Part shown: positions 27,123 through 40,100 of the stretch, piece after piece
Numbering within the stretch: the stretch's first letter is position 1
How the letters are laid out: every line of letters starts with the position of its first letter
Assembly (NCBI GenBank): GCA_911728455.2
Contig: OU452229.1
Span: forward strand, 17,116,754 to 17,180,753
DNA length: 64,000 nt
Source: Marthasterias glacialis
Lineage: Eukaryota > Echinodermata > Asteroidea > Forcipulatida > Asteriidae
Direction: 5' to 3'
Translations under genes and position numbers: made by a program
The notes under the pieces: generated by a model
Told to the model about the DNA's origin: nothing
The model's database searches: none
Seen by the model: the letters and a program-made list of their open reading frames with translations, nothing else

Positions 27123-27524
27123 TTTCACGAAGTTGGATTTCAGCTCATTTTGACGGACAAATTAATTTTACCAGACGGAAACCTCAGCTAAAATCTTGTA
27201 AATCGATGACCGGTATCAGGCTGGTTTACGATACCTACACTTGAGTAGCACTCGCATTCGCCGGATACCATTTTGACACCAACTAATTTCGTCGCAAGAG
27301 GTCGCCCTTGTAATTGCAAAATATTTCATTCAGCAGTAGAGCACCGAGAAACAGAACTTGGCTCACAAACGCTCCCGACTCCTGCTTTAAAAGTTTTCAC
27401 AAGTCCTAAATTGGTTTATAAACTAATTTAAAACGATGAAATAGTAAAAAAAAATAAAAATAAATAAAAATATGCTTCTACTCTTTAAAGTCTGTGTTAT
27501 TTCAGTAGGTGAACTTCAATTATG

Positions 27525-28010
27525 TTAAAGCCCAGCTCAACATTGGTAAACTGACTGTGAATGCTTCCATAGACCTTATGCGTCTGACGTCATGAGCCTC
27601 ATAGAGATAATGTACAAGCAGCGCCCTCACTGAGGTCAAAACGGCCGTAAGGTTACTGCAGGAAAACGGCTGTGCATACCCTCTATTCTTTGCACAAATC
27701 AAGATATTTGTAATAAAGTTAACCTGTGAAAATGTCAGCTCATTTCATTGTTTCATTTGCCAGAAAACGGTAAAAATGCATTTAGCATTTTTGTACTACG
27801 CATTCCTATGGGCAGAGTTTTCATCTCACCATGAACGAAAAACTAATTTTTGATCATATTTCATTTTTTGTTCAAAAATCAATAACACTTCAGGAAGAAA
27901 AACAATCAAGAAAAGTTTTTGACCATCATTATCTTTATACCATGTAAGGTATAATGAATCTGTGAACATATATGTTTTTCTTCTGACTAATTTTGAACTG
28001 GGGCTTTAAT
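27525..28010. mobile_element. TIR element with nested MITE
   Basis: Ends TTAAAGCCCAGCTCAA and its near-complement in GAACTGGGGCTTTAA. A second left end, identical over about 30 bases, is at 50631-50662. A member of the ATAGACCTTATGC family sits inside at 27567-27665. Confidence 0.5.
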
Positions 28011-28062
28011 CAGAACTTAATTCCAGAGGCAAAGGCCACTTCAGACGGAGACGTCTGCGGTG

Positions 28063-28302
28063 GCGCTGACCGGGATGCATTTTGTGGGTGAGAGGATTGT
28101 CTTGTCTTCATGCTCTTTTTCTCTGTATTGTTTCCCCTTTTAGGAAACAAACTTTATACTTTGGGGAGAGCCGGAACCGGTGTCAAAAAAACCCAATACT
28201 GCAGCTGGATGAGGCTGGGGATCATGGCGGTAGACCAAGACACAAGTAGGCCTATGGCTGAGGTCTCAAAGGATACCGCCGAGACTGGCTCCAGAACTCG
28301 GT
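28063..28302 (+). other. Possible divergent two-exon transcript
   Basis: A short open frame begins ATGCATTTTGTG near 28075 and meets a donor-like GTGAGA at 28088. An acceptor-like CCTTTTAG at 28137-28144 resumes the same frame for 52 codons to a donor-like GTGAAA. It points away from the GPATCH8-like gene, about 1 kb from it. No homology is recognised and the exon could equally be non-coding or chance. Confidence 0.2.
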
Positions 28303-29939
28303 GAAATTGAAAACAGTAACTCAAAGAAAAAGGAAATATATAACTAAATCGAAGATTTTATAGGGGTTGCTGGTAGGCCTCTTTGTAACGAACCAAAGTA
28401 ATGATGTTTAAGCGATTCGATTCTCACCTCCTACCCCAAGAATGTGACCTCCGAATATAAAATAGTACCAAAAGGCTATTTGTTGTCAATCTTGCAATTT
28501 CCCATTGAAGAAATGCATTTTGTTAATTTCAGATTGCAGAAAAATTTCGGGGGGGGGGACAACCATGGATCTGGAGATATCATGTCCTTCGATCTGACAT
28601 TAACCCTTGGGCCACCTTTTGCGCTCCGCGTCTGGACGGTAATTTGGCTGCTACTTCATATTGTTGTTATGCCATTAAATTAATACATTGGCCTAAATCA
28701 CCACAAGTTTATCCATAAGGCATATGTTTTATCAAACTTAAATTTATTTCACTTGCGTTTTTCACTTGAAACCAAAATCAGTCTGATGAGTCGGTGATCG
28801 ATTCATCGGAGGAAAGTTCAATATCAGACAATATTTGTTTCACAGAATATGCGAAAGTTTATGTATTTTCGTTTTGAAAGAACATGATCTGTTAAAATTC
28901 GTTCAGAGAGAGATAAAACAAGAACGAAAACAAAAACAAAAAACAATTATGTCGGCGGAAATCGGGCAATGAACTTTAAAATAAGTGTGTGTTTTTTTGT
29001 TAAATGGAGCATATGTCCGCTCATGGCAAAACATTTAATTTTCTGACTTTAAATTTAATGTTATGAGTTATTGTTAATCCATGCATCTTATTTTAAGAAC
29101 CATAAAGCTCAACAATCATCGTTTACATACATTTTATATACACATACAAAAGAAACATCAACTACACTTAACTTGGTCTTCTAATTCTGCCTTGAGGCAT
29201 GTGGTAAGATTACAAATATAGATGTACACAAATTTGCACATAACATACATGGTATGAAGATGGTCATGGTGGGAAAACTCCACTTGAAATATTTTTGCTA
29301 GAAATGCTGTAGTTTTTGAGAACTGACTGAAACAGTTGGTTTTGATCACATGAGTCCATCCAGAACCCGATGTTTAAAAAACAATGAAAACATGAGGTTT
29401 TTTCTTCACTGTTTTCTCATGATACCGATGACCATAACCGAGTGAGCTTTTAACTTTTCACAGTTCTGTTATTTCTTATGTTGGGTCACATAAAGTGCAG
29501 ATGTTGGCCATGCGCTTTCAAAAACCCAAGAAATGCACCGACAGTGAAGGGAGATAGGATGGGGGAAAATGGAAGGGGGAAAAGTGTGTGTGTGTGTGTG
29601 TGTGTACTGTATTTGTGGAGGGGGAGTCAACAGTAAAACTAGGGTAACATTTTAGGGGGCACAAGGGGACACACCATTTTTTCTAGGGGGGCACTTCTGG
29701 CCAATTAAAATCGTTTACTTTTCCTAAACAAGCCCCTTTTCAGCACTCTTGTTATGCCGGTTAATGTTTTTATTAAGATAATCTGACATGGAGGTAAAAC
29801 AAATACTTTGCCCACCTGTAAAGAGATAAAATAGTTACAAAACAAACAAACATTGAAGTTACTACATAAAAGCTTACAAAAAGTAAGATTATACTCCGGT
29901 TATTTTAAATCTCAAAAGCCCAGATTTCAAATGGTGGCA

Positions 29940-30110
29940 CCTGGGGTAGGGGGCATGGACATTGTGTTCATCCAGGGATTGCAGAGGTTCAAATCCCGCC
30001 CTAGTCAAGTTTTCTTTGTTCACCCCAAAATTGAATTAAAAATTTACCCCATCAGTTTTCCTTGTGGTTTATTGCTGAATTTAAATTTTTATAATTCGGC
30101 TGAAATCCGA
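29940..30110 (+). mobile_element. tRNA-derived SINE, degenerate head
   Basis: B box AGGTTCAAATCCCGCC, then TTTTCTTTGTTCACCCC and TTTCCTTGTGGTTTATTGCT. The A box has decayed. Confidence 0.6.
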
Positions 30111-31030
30111 GCTGTCTCATAGCAACAGGCAATCAAAAGTGGAACAGAATAATCAGTTTCTAAATTGCAGCTAATCTTTTTTTAATAATTCACTTACACA
30201 TATCAAGTAATGTTTTTTCCCTGAAAACAAAACATATTCTGTCCCTTTTCCACAATTAAACTTTGGCACTAAGTCACAAGACAAGATCGTACGTTCTCTT
30301 GAAATTCAATTTGCATAATTCAGTGAAATCAAAATATTGACAATATATATCTGGAAAAATGTTAACATTTATGGTAGAGGTTTTGTTGATGCATCCATAC
30401 TTTAGAGTAATAACAATATGCATTAATTAGTTGCTTTTAAAACTAAGTACCAAATCACCTTATAACACGTTTCATTGGACCTTGTTCATAAATCTTGTGT
30501 ACAAAATGAAAATCAGCAAACTTTAAAACACAGTTCATTTTTTTGCTGCTTTTGAAAAAAAAAATGTTTCAAGTCTAATACAGGAACTGATGTTTGTTTC
30601 AAGAAATATTTCTGACAGCAGTGTCATATCAACATCAGGTTCAAACTTCTATTTTACATTGGACCAAATGCATATGACATCTGTTGAGTCAGGCGCCCTG
30701 ATATAGAGGTAAAAAGGAGGTTGCTCATTGGCCCATCCTGTGCGCTGCAGGTACAAATCTACGCATTTCCAATCATTCGTCATTGTTTCACCTCTATGGC
30801 AGGTTGACGTCAATGCATCAGGTCCACAAATATTTTCTAGCAAGTTATAGAACTCAGACAGAATATTTTTTGTACTCAGAAAGTTTTGTTTTCTTCACTC
30901 TGTCATTCATCTTCAAGATGATAAATTTTCAAGACACTTTTTGATTAGTTCACACCAGTCTTTCATTATATTTTTTCAAGCAACATCTTCTGTTCAATTC
31001 GTTTTTGTTTACTTTGATTTAAATTGATCA

Positions 31031-31191
31031 TCATGAGCCGATGCTGAATCGGACGGTTTCGTGCTCCCCTTCATCCACTAGGGCGGCCTCCTCTGTGGGT
31101 GCAGTATTTGGTCGACGATACCAATAGAATGCCCCAAAAGCAGCTGCAATGACTGCCAAGATGGCGAAAAGAAGGCCAACGGCTAAGGGTA
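31031..31191 (-). CDS. Gene A coding exon 15: membrane span, cytoplasmic tail and stop
   Basis: 161 bases of coding sequence from acceptor TACACAG to TGA at 31033-31031. It encodes a hydrophobic segment (LAVGLLFAILAVIAAAFGAF), Tyr-Trp-Tyr-Arg-Arg as the stop-transfer signal, and a tail rich in Glu/Asp (EEAALVDEGEHE). The 3'-UTR end is not resolved; no AATAAA was found within about 400 bases downstream. Confidence 0.9.
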
Positions 31192-34100
31192 CTGTGTATG
31201 AGAGAAGAAAATAAACAATGATTTTTCATCCATTAAGACAACTTGAATTTAATTGGTTATTTGAAGCAAAAACATAAATATAAATACTTTTAAGAGCTAG
31301 CTTGATTTAAAATTGGCACAGATATTGAAAATGGTTTTCTCTAAAATGCAATCACCTGGCTGAAAAGCTGACAAATTTACCCATTCAAATATAAATTTGT
31401 AAACAAATATTATGCCCTTTAATATGAAAAAACAAACCTGAAAAAATTTTGGCTCAATCTGTCATTCGAGTCAGGAGAAAATATTGAAAAACCGTGCACA
31501 CTTTTCAGCATGTAAACACATTGTCCTTAATTTTGATTGTTACAACCAAAATTTTCTTGACTTTGACAGTATTTTAGACAGAAATATTTCTATGGAATTT
31601 TGGAAATGGTATGAACTTCATAATTGGTAAGATTTTACACTGATACTAATAAAAGAAAATTTTAAATTCTACCTTTAAATACAATTTTCACAGTTTCAAC
31701 TCTATGACTCGAGTATGATCTTACCTGCATTGTTTGTAGCTTTTGCATCACCATTAGGATTTCTCCTGTTGTTTGGCACAGTAACCTTGGGTGACGATGT
31801 TATACCTTTACCTGTAATTAATTATGTAGGAGCTCTAAGTCATTATCCACAATTTACGAGCTATGACAAACTTTAATTAAAAATTCACAGATAAAATATC
31901 ATATCTCTTAGGGATAGGAAAACATGCTTAATAAGATCAATATTTTTCCCAGCACTTTTTGATCATCTTTACAACCACACAAACCAGTAATTGATTTCAG
32001 AACAAAAATAAATCAACAACAATATTGAATTTTTGTTCTTAGATTTCCTTCCACGTTATGTTATGTTTGACTGTCATGACCTACAAATGTGATCCAACAT
32101 CCAGTGTGGAAAAATACGAAAGCCTGTTAGTGTCACGTTGCATTTCTCTTTCACAGCGGTAGCCTTTCTCTTTTTACGTGGTAGTGTTTCTCTTTCATCT
32201 GGTTGCCGTCAATTAATAACTGGCGGCCACCACTTATTTCACTGGTGGTTGCCACTTATTAACTTAAGAGGTGGAACAGTTTATATTCAACCTTTTTGAA
32301 ACGTTAAACCTACTTTCTTTCCGATAATGCTCACTCTTTGCCTGTTGAATTTTATTAAGAAATACAGTCTTACTGACATTGTAGAGCGTATTTAAAACAA
32401 CCAAGTGAAGCAAAATGATCACACTTGGAATATAGTGGTATAGACCTAACTTTAGGTCACAACAATGGCTACTGCTACGGCTACAGCTATATAAGCCATA
32501 GTCATAAGCCATAAGCCATAAACCATAGCCATAAGCTGTAGCCATAAGCCGTAGCCATAAGCCGTAGCCATAAGCCGTAGCCATAAGCCGTAGCCATAAG
32601 CCGTAGCCATAAGCCGTAGCCATAAGCCGTAGCCATAAGCCGTAGCCATAAGCCGTAGCCATAAGCCGTAGCCATAAGCCGTAGCCATAAGCCGTAGCCA
32701 TAAGCCGTAGCCATAAGCCGTAGCCATAAGCCGTAGCCATAAGCCGTAGCCATAAGCCATAAGCCATAGCCATAGCCATAGTCATAAGCCATATTCATAA
32801 GCCATAGCTAAAGCTAAAGTTAGTTAAGTGGGGGCTGCCAGTTACCAGAAAGAGAAACACTACCACTGTGAAAGAGACATTTTCTCTTCCAACACAACAT
32901 AGAAAAAATTACATCAAAACAGACAAATAGTTTCGCTCCAGATCAAAAAAATTAATAAATAAATAAATCTGATATTTTGGAAGGCCCCTCACCATCAAAC
33001 AAAAATAAGAATTTTTAACTGATTTTACCTCCTCCTCCACTGCCTGGTTTACCAGGGCTTGGACCAGGAAACAATGGAGGATGTACTGGGGGCTGCCCTG
33101 GAGTTCCAGCTCCAGCTCCACCTCCGGCTCCTCCTCCCCCACCATCTTCAAGATAGAAAACAACAAACAAAGATAACTTGGTGATGTGATAAACCAAACT
33201 CATCATTGAAAATTCACACCTGGGTCTATATGCGCATAACTGACAACTTTTAAGTAAGGCACGAGAGAGTGAGTTAAAACAATGATCTTGTCCAAGGTTT
33301 TACCAGTTAATAGTAATTCTGTTCATGATTAATCTTACCCCAAAATAAAGACAGATGTTAAAGTAATTAATGAATTACAAGGAAATTAAATTATCCAAAG
33401 ATTTATGATGCCTCCACCCCGTTCAACAACGCCCTTTAAAGATTAAAGTTCGAACACATAATGCAGCCTTTTACATATTGGGTTGCATTTGACGTGATTA
33501 TAACGGACAACACTCGCAAAGTTAATGTATTGCCGCTAGAGGTCGCAGAAAGTTAATAGACTCAATCAAAAGACAAGGGTCTCGACAGCAGCTTCACTTT
33601 GTAAGATGATATAGGGTCATTGTTGTTCTCATCATCACAATATCTTTAAAGCTTCGTGAAAACTGTAAATAGGGCTAATATACTTCAATCATATAAGTTT
33701 AAGTAATATCAAGTTATATCGTTAATGTTTTGACTGTATTCGATAAGATTTCGGTTTGCATTTCGCTGTATTCAAACACTGTTTTGTCAATCTTATTTAC
33801 AGTTTTCACGAAGCTTTAAAGATATTGTGATGATGAGAACAACAATGACCCTATATCATCTTACAAAGTGAAGCTGCTGTCGAGACCCTTGTCTTTTGAT
33901 TGAGTCTATTAACTTTCTGCGACCTCTAGCGGCAATACATTAACTTTGCGAGTGTTGTCCGTTATAGTGATTACTGGCATATTTTATGGGATCAGGACTG
34001 TCAATGCCTCTTCTGTGATATTTTTCTTCAAAATTAAAGCCAAATTTGTAAGCATAGTTTTGGCTCAGGTGGTGCTACTCCGACCGTGGGTTGAAGCGGT

Positions 34101-37100
34101 GGAATTGAACTGTGCAATTGTTGCTACAATTGTAATTTAACTTTTACCTAATGATCAACAATTTATTTACTGAGTAATAAGCCAGCTGCCAAGTACAGGC
34201 CTATACACTTGACTTGCTGGCAAGCTGCCATGGGGGTCTAATCAGCCCATGCAAGTATAAGGTGGGCAAGCTGCCCGTAGTTGTTTATTTTATACCCGCC
34301 GTGGGCAAGCTGCACGTGTTTGGGTTTATGATACTGAGGGCAAACCCTTGTGGCACAGGAGAGAACCAACACACAACTCTACTCACAATATGGCCCTAGC
34401 TAGAAATCGAACCAGGGCCACAGTGGTGAGAGGCGAGCACTTTTTGCACTAGCCACCAATGCTCAGCGGCGGCACCAGGTCTGTTAATCCGGGGGGGGGG
34501 GGGGGGGGGGGCAAGAGGGGGCAAGCTTAACTTTAGGGGAGGGCAAACGAAAACATTTAAGTGTAATATTGTATTGCTGAAAAGCAGTTAAACTTAATTT
34601 CGGGCATAGGCAAAAATTGAGGTGGGATCTGGGGGGGGGGGGCAAAAAAATAACTGGGTGGGACATTTGCCCCTTCTTGCCCCCCTCCCCCCCCCCATAG
34701 TGCCGCCGCTGCCCATGCCACCCATAATTAAAGATTCTGCTGTTGAAAAGCTTGTGTCTTCATCAATCCATGAAGCAGATAATGGTTGTTACAAGAACAG
34801 AGTCCTATCGAGTTACAAACACTGCGAAGGTATTGGCCACAGTACAACAAGAACTTACTTCTACATACTGGAAGATCTATGACCTGATTGGTTAGGAGTG
34901 GCAGGTTGATTGGTCCTGTAGTGGACCCAGGGTTGGGGATAATCACCCCCACACTCAGCAGAATTCCATCGTTCAATGTCTGAAAGTCAACAGACAGTAA
35001 CACTCCATTCTCTGTCGAAATAAACGATAATAAATAATGTGATAAAGCAGGGGTTGGGTGAAGGGAAATTGGGTAAAAACAATTGGGTCAAATAATCTGG
35101 CATGTCTTCGCTGAGCAATCTAGTACACCAGACTCAAATTCTGGTGGCTGTCTCATGAGAGTGTGGGTTCGAATCCTAGTCACGACACTTGACTATAATT
35201 GCTTCTCATCACTCATTATTATTATCATTAAGTTTGACTTAAACTGTAAAATTTCTTTCACTTTCTTTGCCCATTTCTTTAAGTACCACCCATCGACTGG
35301 AATCTACTGATCTCCTAATTCTAAGTCTTTATGAATATCATATGACTGACATTGACTATGGCAGTGAAGATTCTGCATCAAAGTTTAAAAGCAGTAATAA
35401 TGTCCTCTGCCTTCTTCAGAAAAAAAACTTGATACACATTTCATGACCCTTATAAATTGTTTTCTTCATATTTAAGAAAAGTACTTGAAGGTCAAGAGGT
35501 GCAGAGGACCCACTTGTTGTATAAGTGAGAGAATTTGATGCCTTAAGTTTGACAAGTGACTACAAAAGCAATAGCTATTAAAACAAACTAGTCTGTGTGT
35601 GTCACTTGACGCTACCATTTAAAAAATGTCTGTTGCGCCATCCATCTAGTTCTTTGGAAACATTAATTTTGTCCCTTGACTTACAAACCTACTGCCAAAT
35701 AGATAAGTGAAAATCACTGAAAGTGTTTTACAACATTTATTTTGTTTTAGCCATAATGACATTGACATTTGACCTAGGAGGGTCCAAAGAACAGTAAACT
35801 TCTGTGGCAATCTTCTTGAGCTATTGCTCGGCCAACATTTCTTTAGTTTTAGTCATAATGACCATGACATTTGACCTTGGGGGTCTAAAAACAACTGGTT
35901 TCTCTGGGATCTGCAGACCAATCCACAAACGAAGATAAGAGTTGATAGATGCCAAGTCTTTCTTGAGGTATCACTCCGACAATGATTGCACACACATACA
36001 CCCACCCACAAACTCAGTCCTTTCTGACATAACACTGTGTGGACATTCCTTTGTCATCGTACAGTTAAGAACAAGAAATCTTTAAACCACCGCCATTACT
36101 ATGAGAGAGTGTTTCGAGAGCTGGTTTTCAGACACCTGATCCCTTTAATATAATACTCGGTTTTGAGCTATTCAATGCTGTGCAGAAAATGCTTCCTTTT
36201 GAGTATCTAATTCATGAAAACACTGTGTTTCAAGTTCCTACACAGTGTGGACATCTTTTGTTATCTGGTCCACACTTTGTATGTAGTGCTTAAACACATA
36301 CAAGTCGTGAATGTCCGAGGACATATATTTTTGATTCTATTGTTCCTGTACTGAAGCAAGGTTTGGGTGTATACAGACAAGTTTACCCAAACCAAATAGT
36401 GCCCTGGTAATATGTCAACCATATCTCAAAATGGCTTATTGTCCCTTTTTTGGCAACAGCTCCCTTTGGTTTTTACATGACTTTTCAAACGGGGAACATT
36501 GCCCCACTGGGGACCCTATTGCCCCAGTTGTTATAGGTTCCTGGTTTGAATGTGTATACCTTCCCACACACACCCACGGAAGGACACGTTGGAAATGGTA
36601 TGCCCCTTCGGTGGCTTCGCCAACCGCGGAAGATAAAAACAAAAAGTACCACATTTTGTTAAAGTTAGTGAATTTGAATTATTACGGTTGAAAGAGGCGT
36701 TTCGGTCAGCGGTAATGCTCTCCTCCAAGACAAATGCATTATTAATTCCCCGAATGCTAACCAGCATCATCAAAGGTTGGGCACAGTGTTTGACTTCAGC
36801 ATAGATGGAGTAGGTGCTTACTGCTTGATTACTCTAAAACAAAAAAGGAGAAGAAAGTTCTTAATTAACAGATGACATCGTATGGCAGACATGTGGAAAC
36901 TTCCTGGAGTACACAATTTTGTACAATTTCCTTTCAATTTATATGCCACTGAGATTATTGAAAAAAGAGCAAATCTGCTGAGAAGTTGCTTGCCTGTTGT
37001 TGGTAATGAATCTGATGAAACTCTGCCTTTTTGGTACAGGCAGAAAAACAAAAAAAGAATTACAATACATATCGGTACATATTTTCAAATTTAGTTAATT

Positions 37101-40100
37101 TTGTGTTTTAACAAAAAATTGTGAGTTTTAACATTTAATGAGTAATCAAAAGTTCCATTTTGTTGATCTTTTTATGGCTTGTCCAATGGGAGACTTATGA
37201 GATGCTGGGGGCAGCAGACACAAACTGTCCTTTTTGACAGTTTCGAGCATGCGCGCACATGCTCAGTACTGCGTGCATTCTGAGCACGCGTACTACTGGT
37301 GAGACCTGTGAAAGAGGACCGTCAAAAATTTTTCCATTAACTACTCATTATGAACCAGTTCTGTTGAAACAAAATAATTTGTAGAGATTTATCAAAATTT
37401 ATAATTTTGTCATGACTGATATTCACAAACGGGAAAAAAGAAGGTGCATTTATATTCAAAGCTTGTCTTCATTATCCAAGTTTCTTTCACTCCTTGTTGT
37501 TGTTTTTTAAACAATGAGAAAACAAAAAACAACAAAAAGTCAAAATAAACAGACCAACACAACAAAGATTTGAAAACTGACCTGGTAATCAGCGGTACAC
37601 ATGATGTGATTACACAGCGGTGCTTCGATATAACAATAAGAAAAGGTTAGACCTGGTATGGCCATGGCTTTTAGACTGTTCTCTACACGCTGCCATGACT
37701 GGCATTCAGGGGTGTTGGCGAGTGGGCTGAGGTCTGGCAGGATGTACTCAAGTAAGGGTAGTGGTCCTGTAATCACAAAAGAAGAAATAGTTTTAACACC
37801 AAGGTCTGTAACTGGGACGAGACTGTATTCCTGGCCCCATGAAAAGAAATGGTTGGTTTAAAGGTAAGGGTCAGCATTTTGTTTTTTGTCAACGTAATGT
37901 TGATTTAAAGGCAAAATTATCAAGAAAGATACAATAAAAGTTACCTGTGAAAGTTTCAGTTGAATACAGTGCCTACTTATTGAGAAAACAACAAGAAAAC
38001 TGCCACTGTATTTTCATAAAGAACATCAAATCCATCCACTTTTAGCGAGGTGACAGCAGGTACCAACCGCATTTCTGGCCGTATTGAGGGCAGCATTCAA
38101 AAGAACAACACAGGAAATCTCAAAAAATCGCCTGCAAGCGATCTTTGGAGATTTCAATTTGTCAACATACTTTTATTGATTTCTAATCAAAGGGGGCACA
38201 TTAAACCAACCATTTCTTTTCATGGGGGCAGGGAAGGTTACTATCATTACCATCTTTATAACAAGTAAGCTTTCGGATAAAAAGTACACAATTTTTTTCG
38301 AGGTCCTTTTCAAAGTACCTTTAACTAGACAGTACTGAATTTATTAATTTCAGGGAAAACCATGGAGGAATCCTGTTGGTAAATCATTTCATAACACCTT
38401 TGTGAATCTGCTGCATGCCCAAAGTTTTTCGCTGCTTCCACAGCGCCAAAGATGGCATACGTTTGTGTGTAATTTTACATCGTTCAAAAGCATTGCTTAT
38501 GACAGAAACTTTTAATTCTGAGAAGACTTGAGTCTTTGAAGACTGATGTAAAAGCCAAATCCAATTATTAAACTTTTTTTGCTGAAATCATCAACAAAAA
38601 ACTAGCTCAATGCAACTCCCATGGGCTTCTGGTAATCAGTGATTCCAGTTTGTGTGAAGTGGGTGTGGCTAACCGTGGAATGATGTCACACTTACAAACA
38701 GGATAAAGGAGAAGTCACAAATGGCAATGCAGGTCTGAATCCATCCAAACCAGAGGAAGAACTTTAAGGAATTTGGGGTAGCTAAGCTTTATAGGAAGAT
38801 AAATATTGCACGAGGAGCAGTGAGTTAAGCCCGGTTTATACTTCACATGAATTGCAAAAGTGAAGCGAATTTCCTTGCGTCACAATAGAAAAACAGAACA
38901 TACTGAATTGTTGCGTCACCAAAATTCGATTCACATTCGCTTTCACATGAAGTATGAACCGGGCTCCACTCAAATTTGATAAGATTTTGTCCTTTACTGA
39001 CAAACACATAAACCATTACAAATACTGAAAACTGCTGAACTCTCAGAGGAAAAAAGAAATTTAAAAAGTGACTCGTGTAGAATATGCTTGCAAACACAAC
39101 TCATTTACATAAACTCAAATACTAACCAGTCCCTGCAGCACATGGAGCGACAGGCACTCTCTGTGCACTTATAAAATGCATATCAAAACAGCCCATGACT
39201 CCGATACACACAGTAACCTTGATCTGGAGGGTCAGACAAAAATAAATCAAGATATTTTCAGACACATTTTGCATTTTGATAAAGTGGCAACTCGTGGATA
39301 AACAAATTATAAAAGACCACATATTGACCCAATTCACCTGGGCCCAATTTCATAGAGCTGCTTAAAAGCAGAAAATGTTGCTCAACACTTTTCTGCGAAG
39401 CCGAAATGAGCAGGATACCAGTCACAGATGACACATGTGACATGGTAGTTTGGACGGTAACCTAATTCTGGTAAGCATAATTTTGTTGCGCTTAGCTACT
39501 TAAGTGTTCTGCTTAAGCGGCTCTATGAAACTGGCCCCTGACGTCATCATCACAATAATCTTGGTCGCGCCATCTTGGGAGTCGGTGTACCCATCTGTTT
39601 TGCAGTGTATACACGCATTTAAGGCAACACAGCATTTACACGGTTACCATAATTTGTACGTGCAATTTGACTCCCAAAATGGCCAGCTTGGCAGACAGTA
39701 GCCCAGTGGCGTAGCCAGCATCTTTTCGAATGGGGTGGGGCCAAGGGGGGTACTGATATTTGTAGAGGGGGCTATTTCAGTTAAAAGTGCCTGATTATAG
39801 TAAATTTCTGGGTGTCCACAGGCTGACAGGGGGCAAGCAGGGGGGGCAAGATGTTCCAGTTTGCCCCCCCCCCCCACCCCCCCCCCCAGCTACGCCACTG
39901 CAGTATCTGCATGTGACGGTTGTGCATTTTTGCACAAAAAGCCCTCACCCTCCTTAAAAAATGTATGTCAAAATTTAATAAATTAAATGCGTAACATTTT
40001 CGAAAGCTATCAAGCAACTTTGAATGTCAAATATGTTCTCAGATTGGTTGTTTAAATGTTTAATTGTCAGTGTCTGATCTGGAGGCCTTTAGTTAAGATA

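Larger units (their letters stand above)
27123..31030. other. Intergenic region between GPATCH8-like gene and gene A
   Basis: Contains the presumed promoter of the GPATCH8-like gene, a TIR element at 27525-28010, a G tract at 28550-28558, a (GT)n run at 29587-29605, a diverged repeat copy at 29370-29500 and a SINE at 29940-30110. No CpG-rich island or TATA box was evident by eye. The 3'-UTR of gene A must end here. Confidence 0.6.

Noticed and set aside
32264-32785. 173-codon minus-strand frame and two overlapping frames
   Set aside because: Produced by the 13-base minisatellite; all three frames are open for arithmetic reasons and the non-repeat tail has no splice or homology support.
36531-36773. 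80-codon frame read as one long gene A exon
   Set aside because: Taken as the default exon it would break the length match with domains 1 and 2; kept only as a possible alternative splice form.
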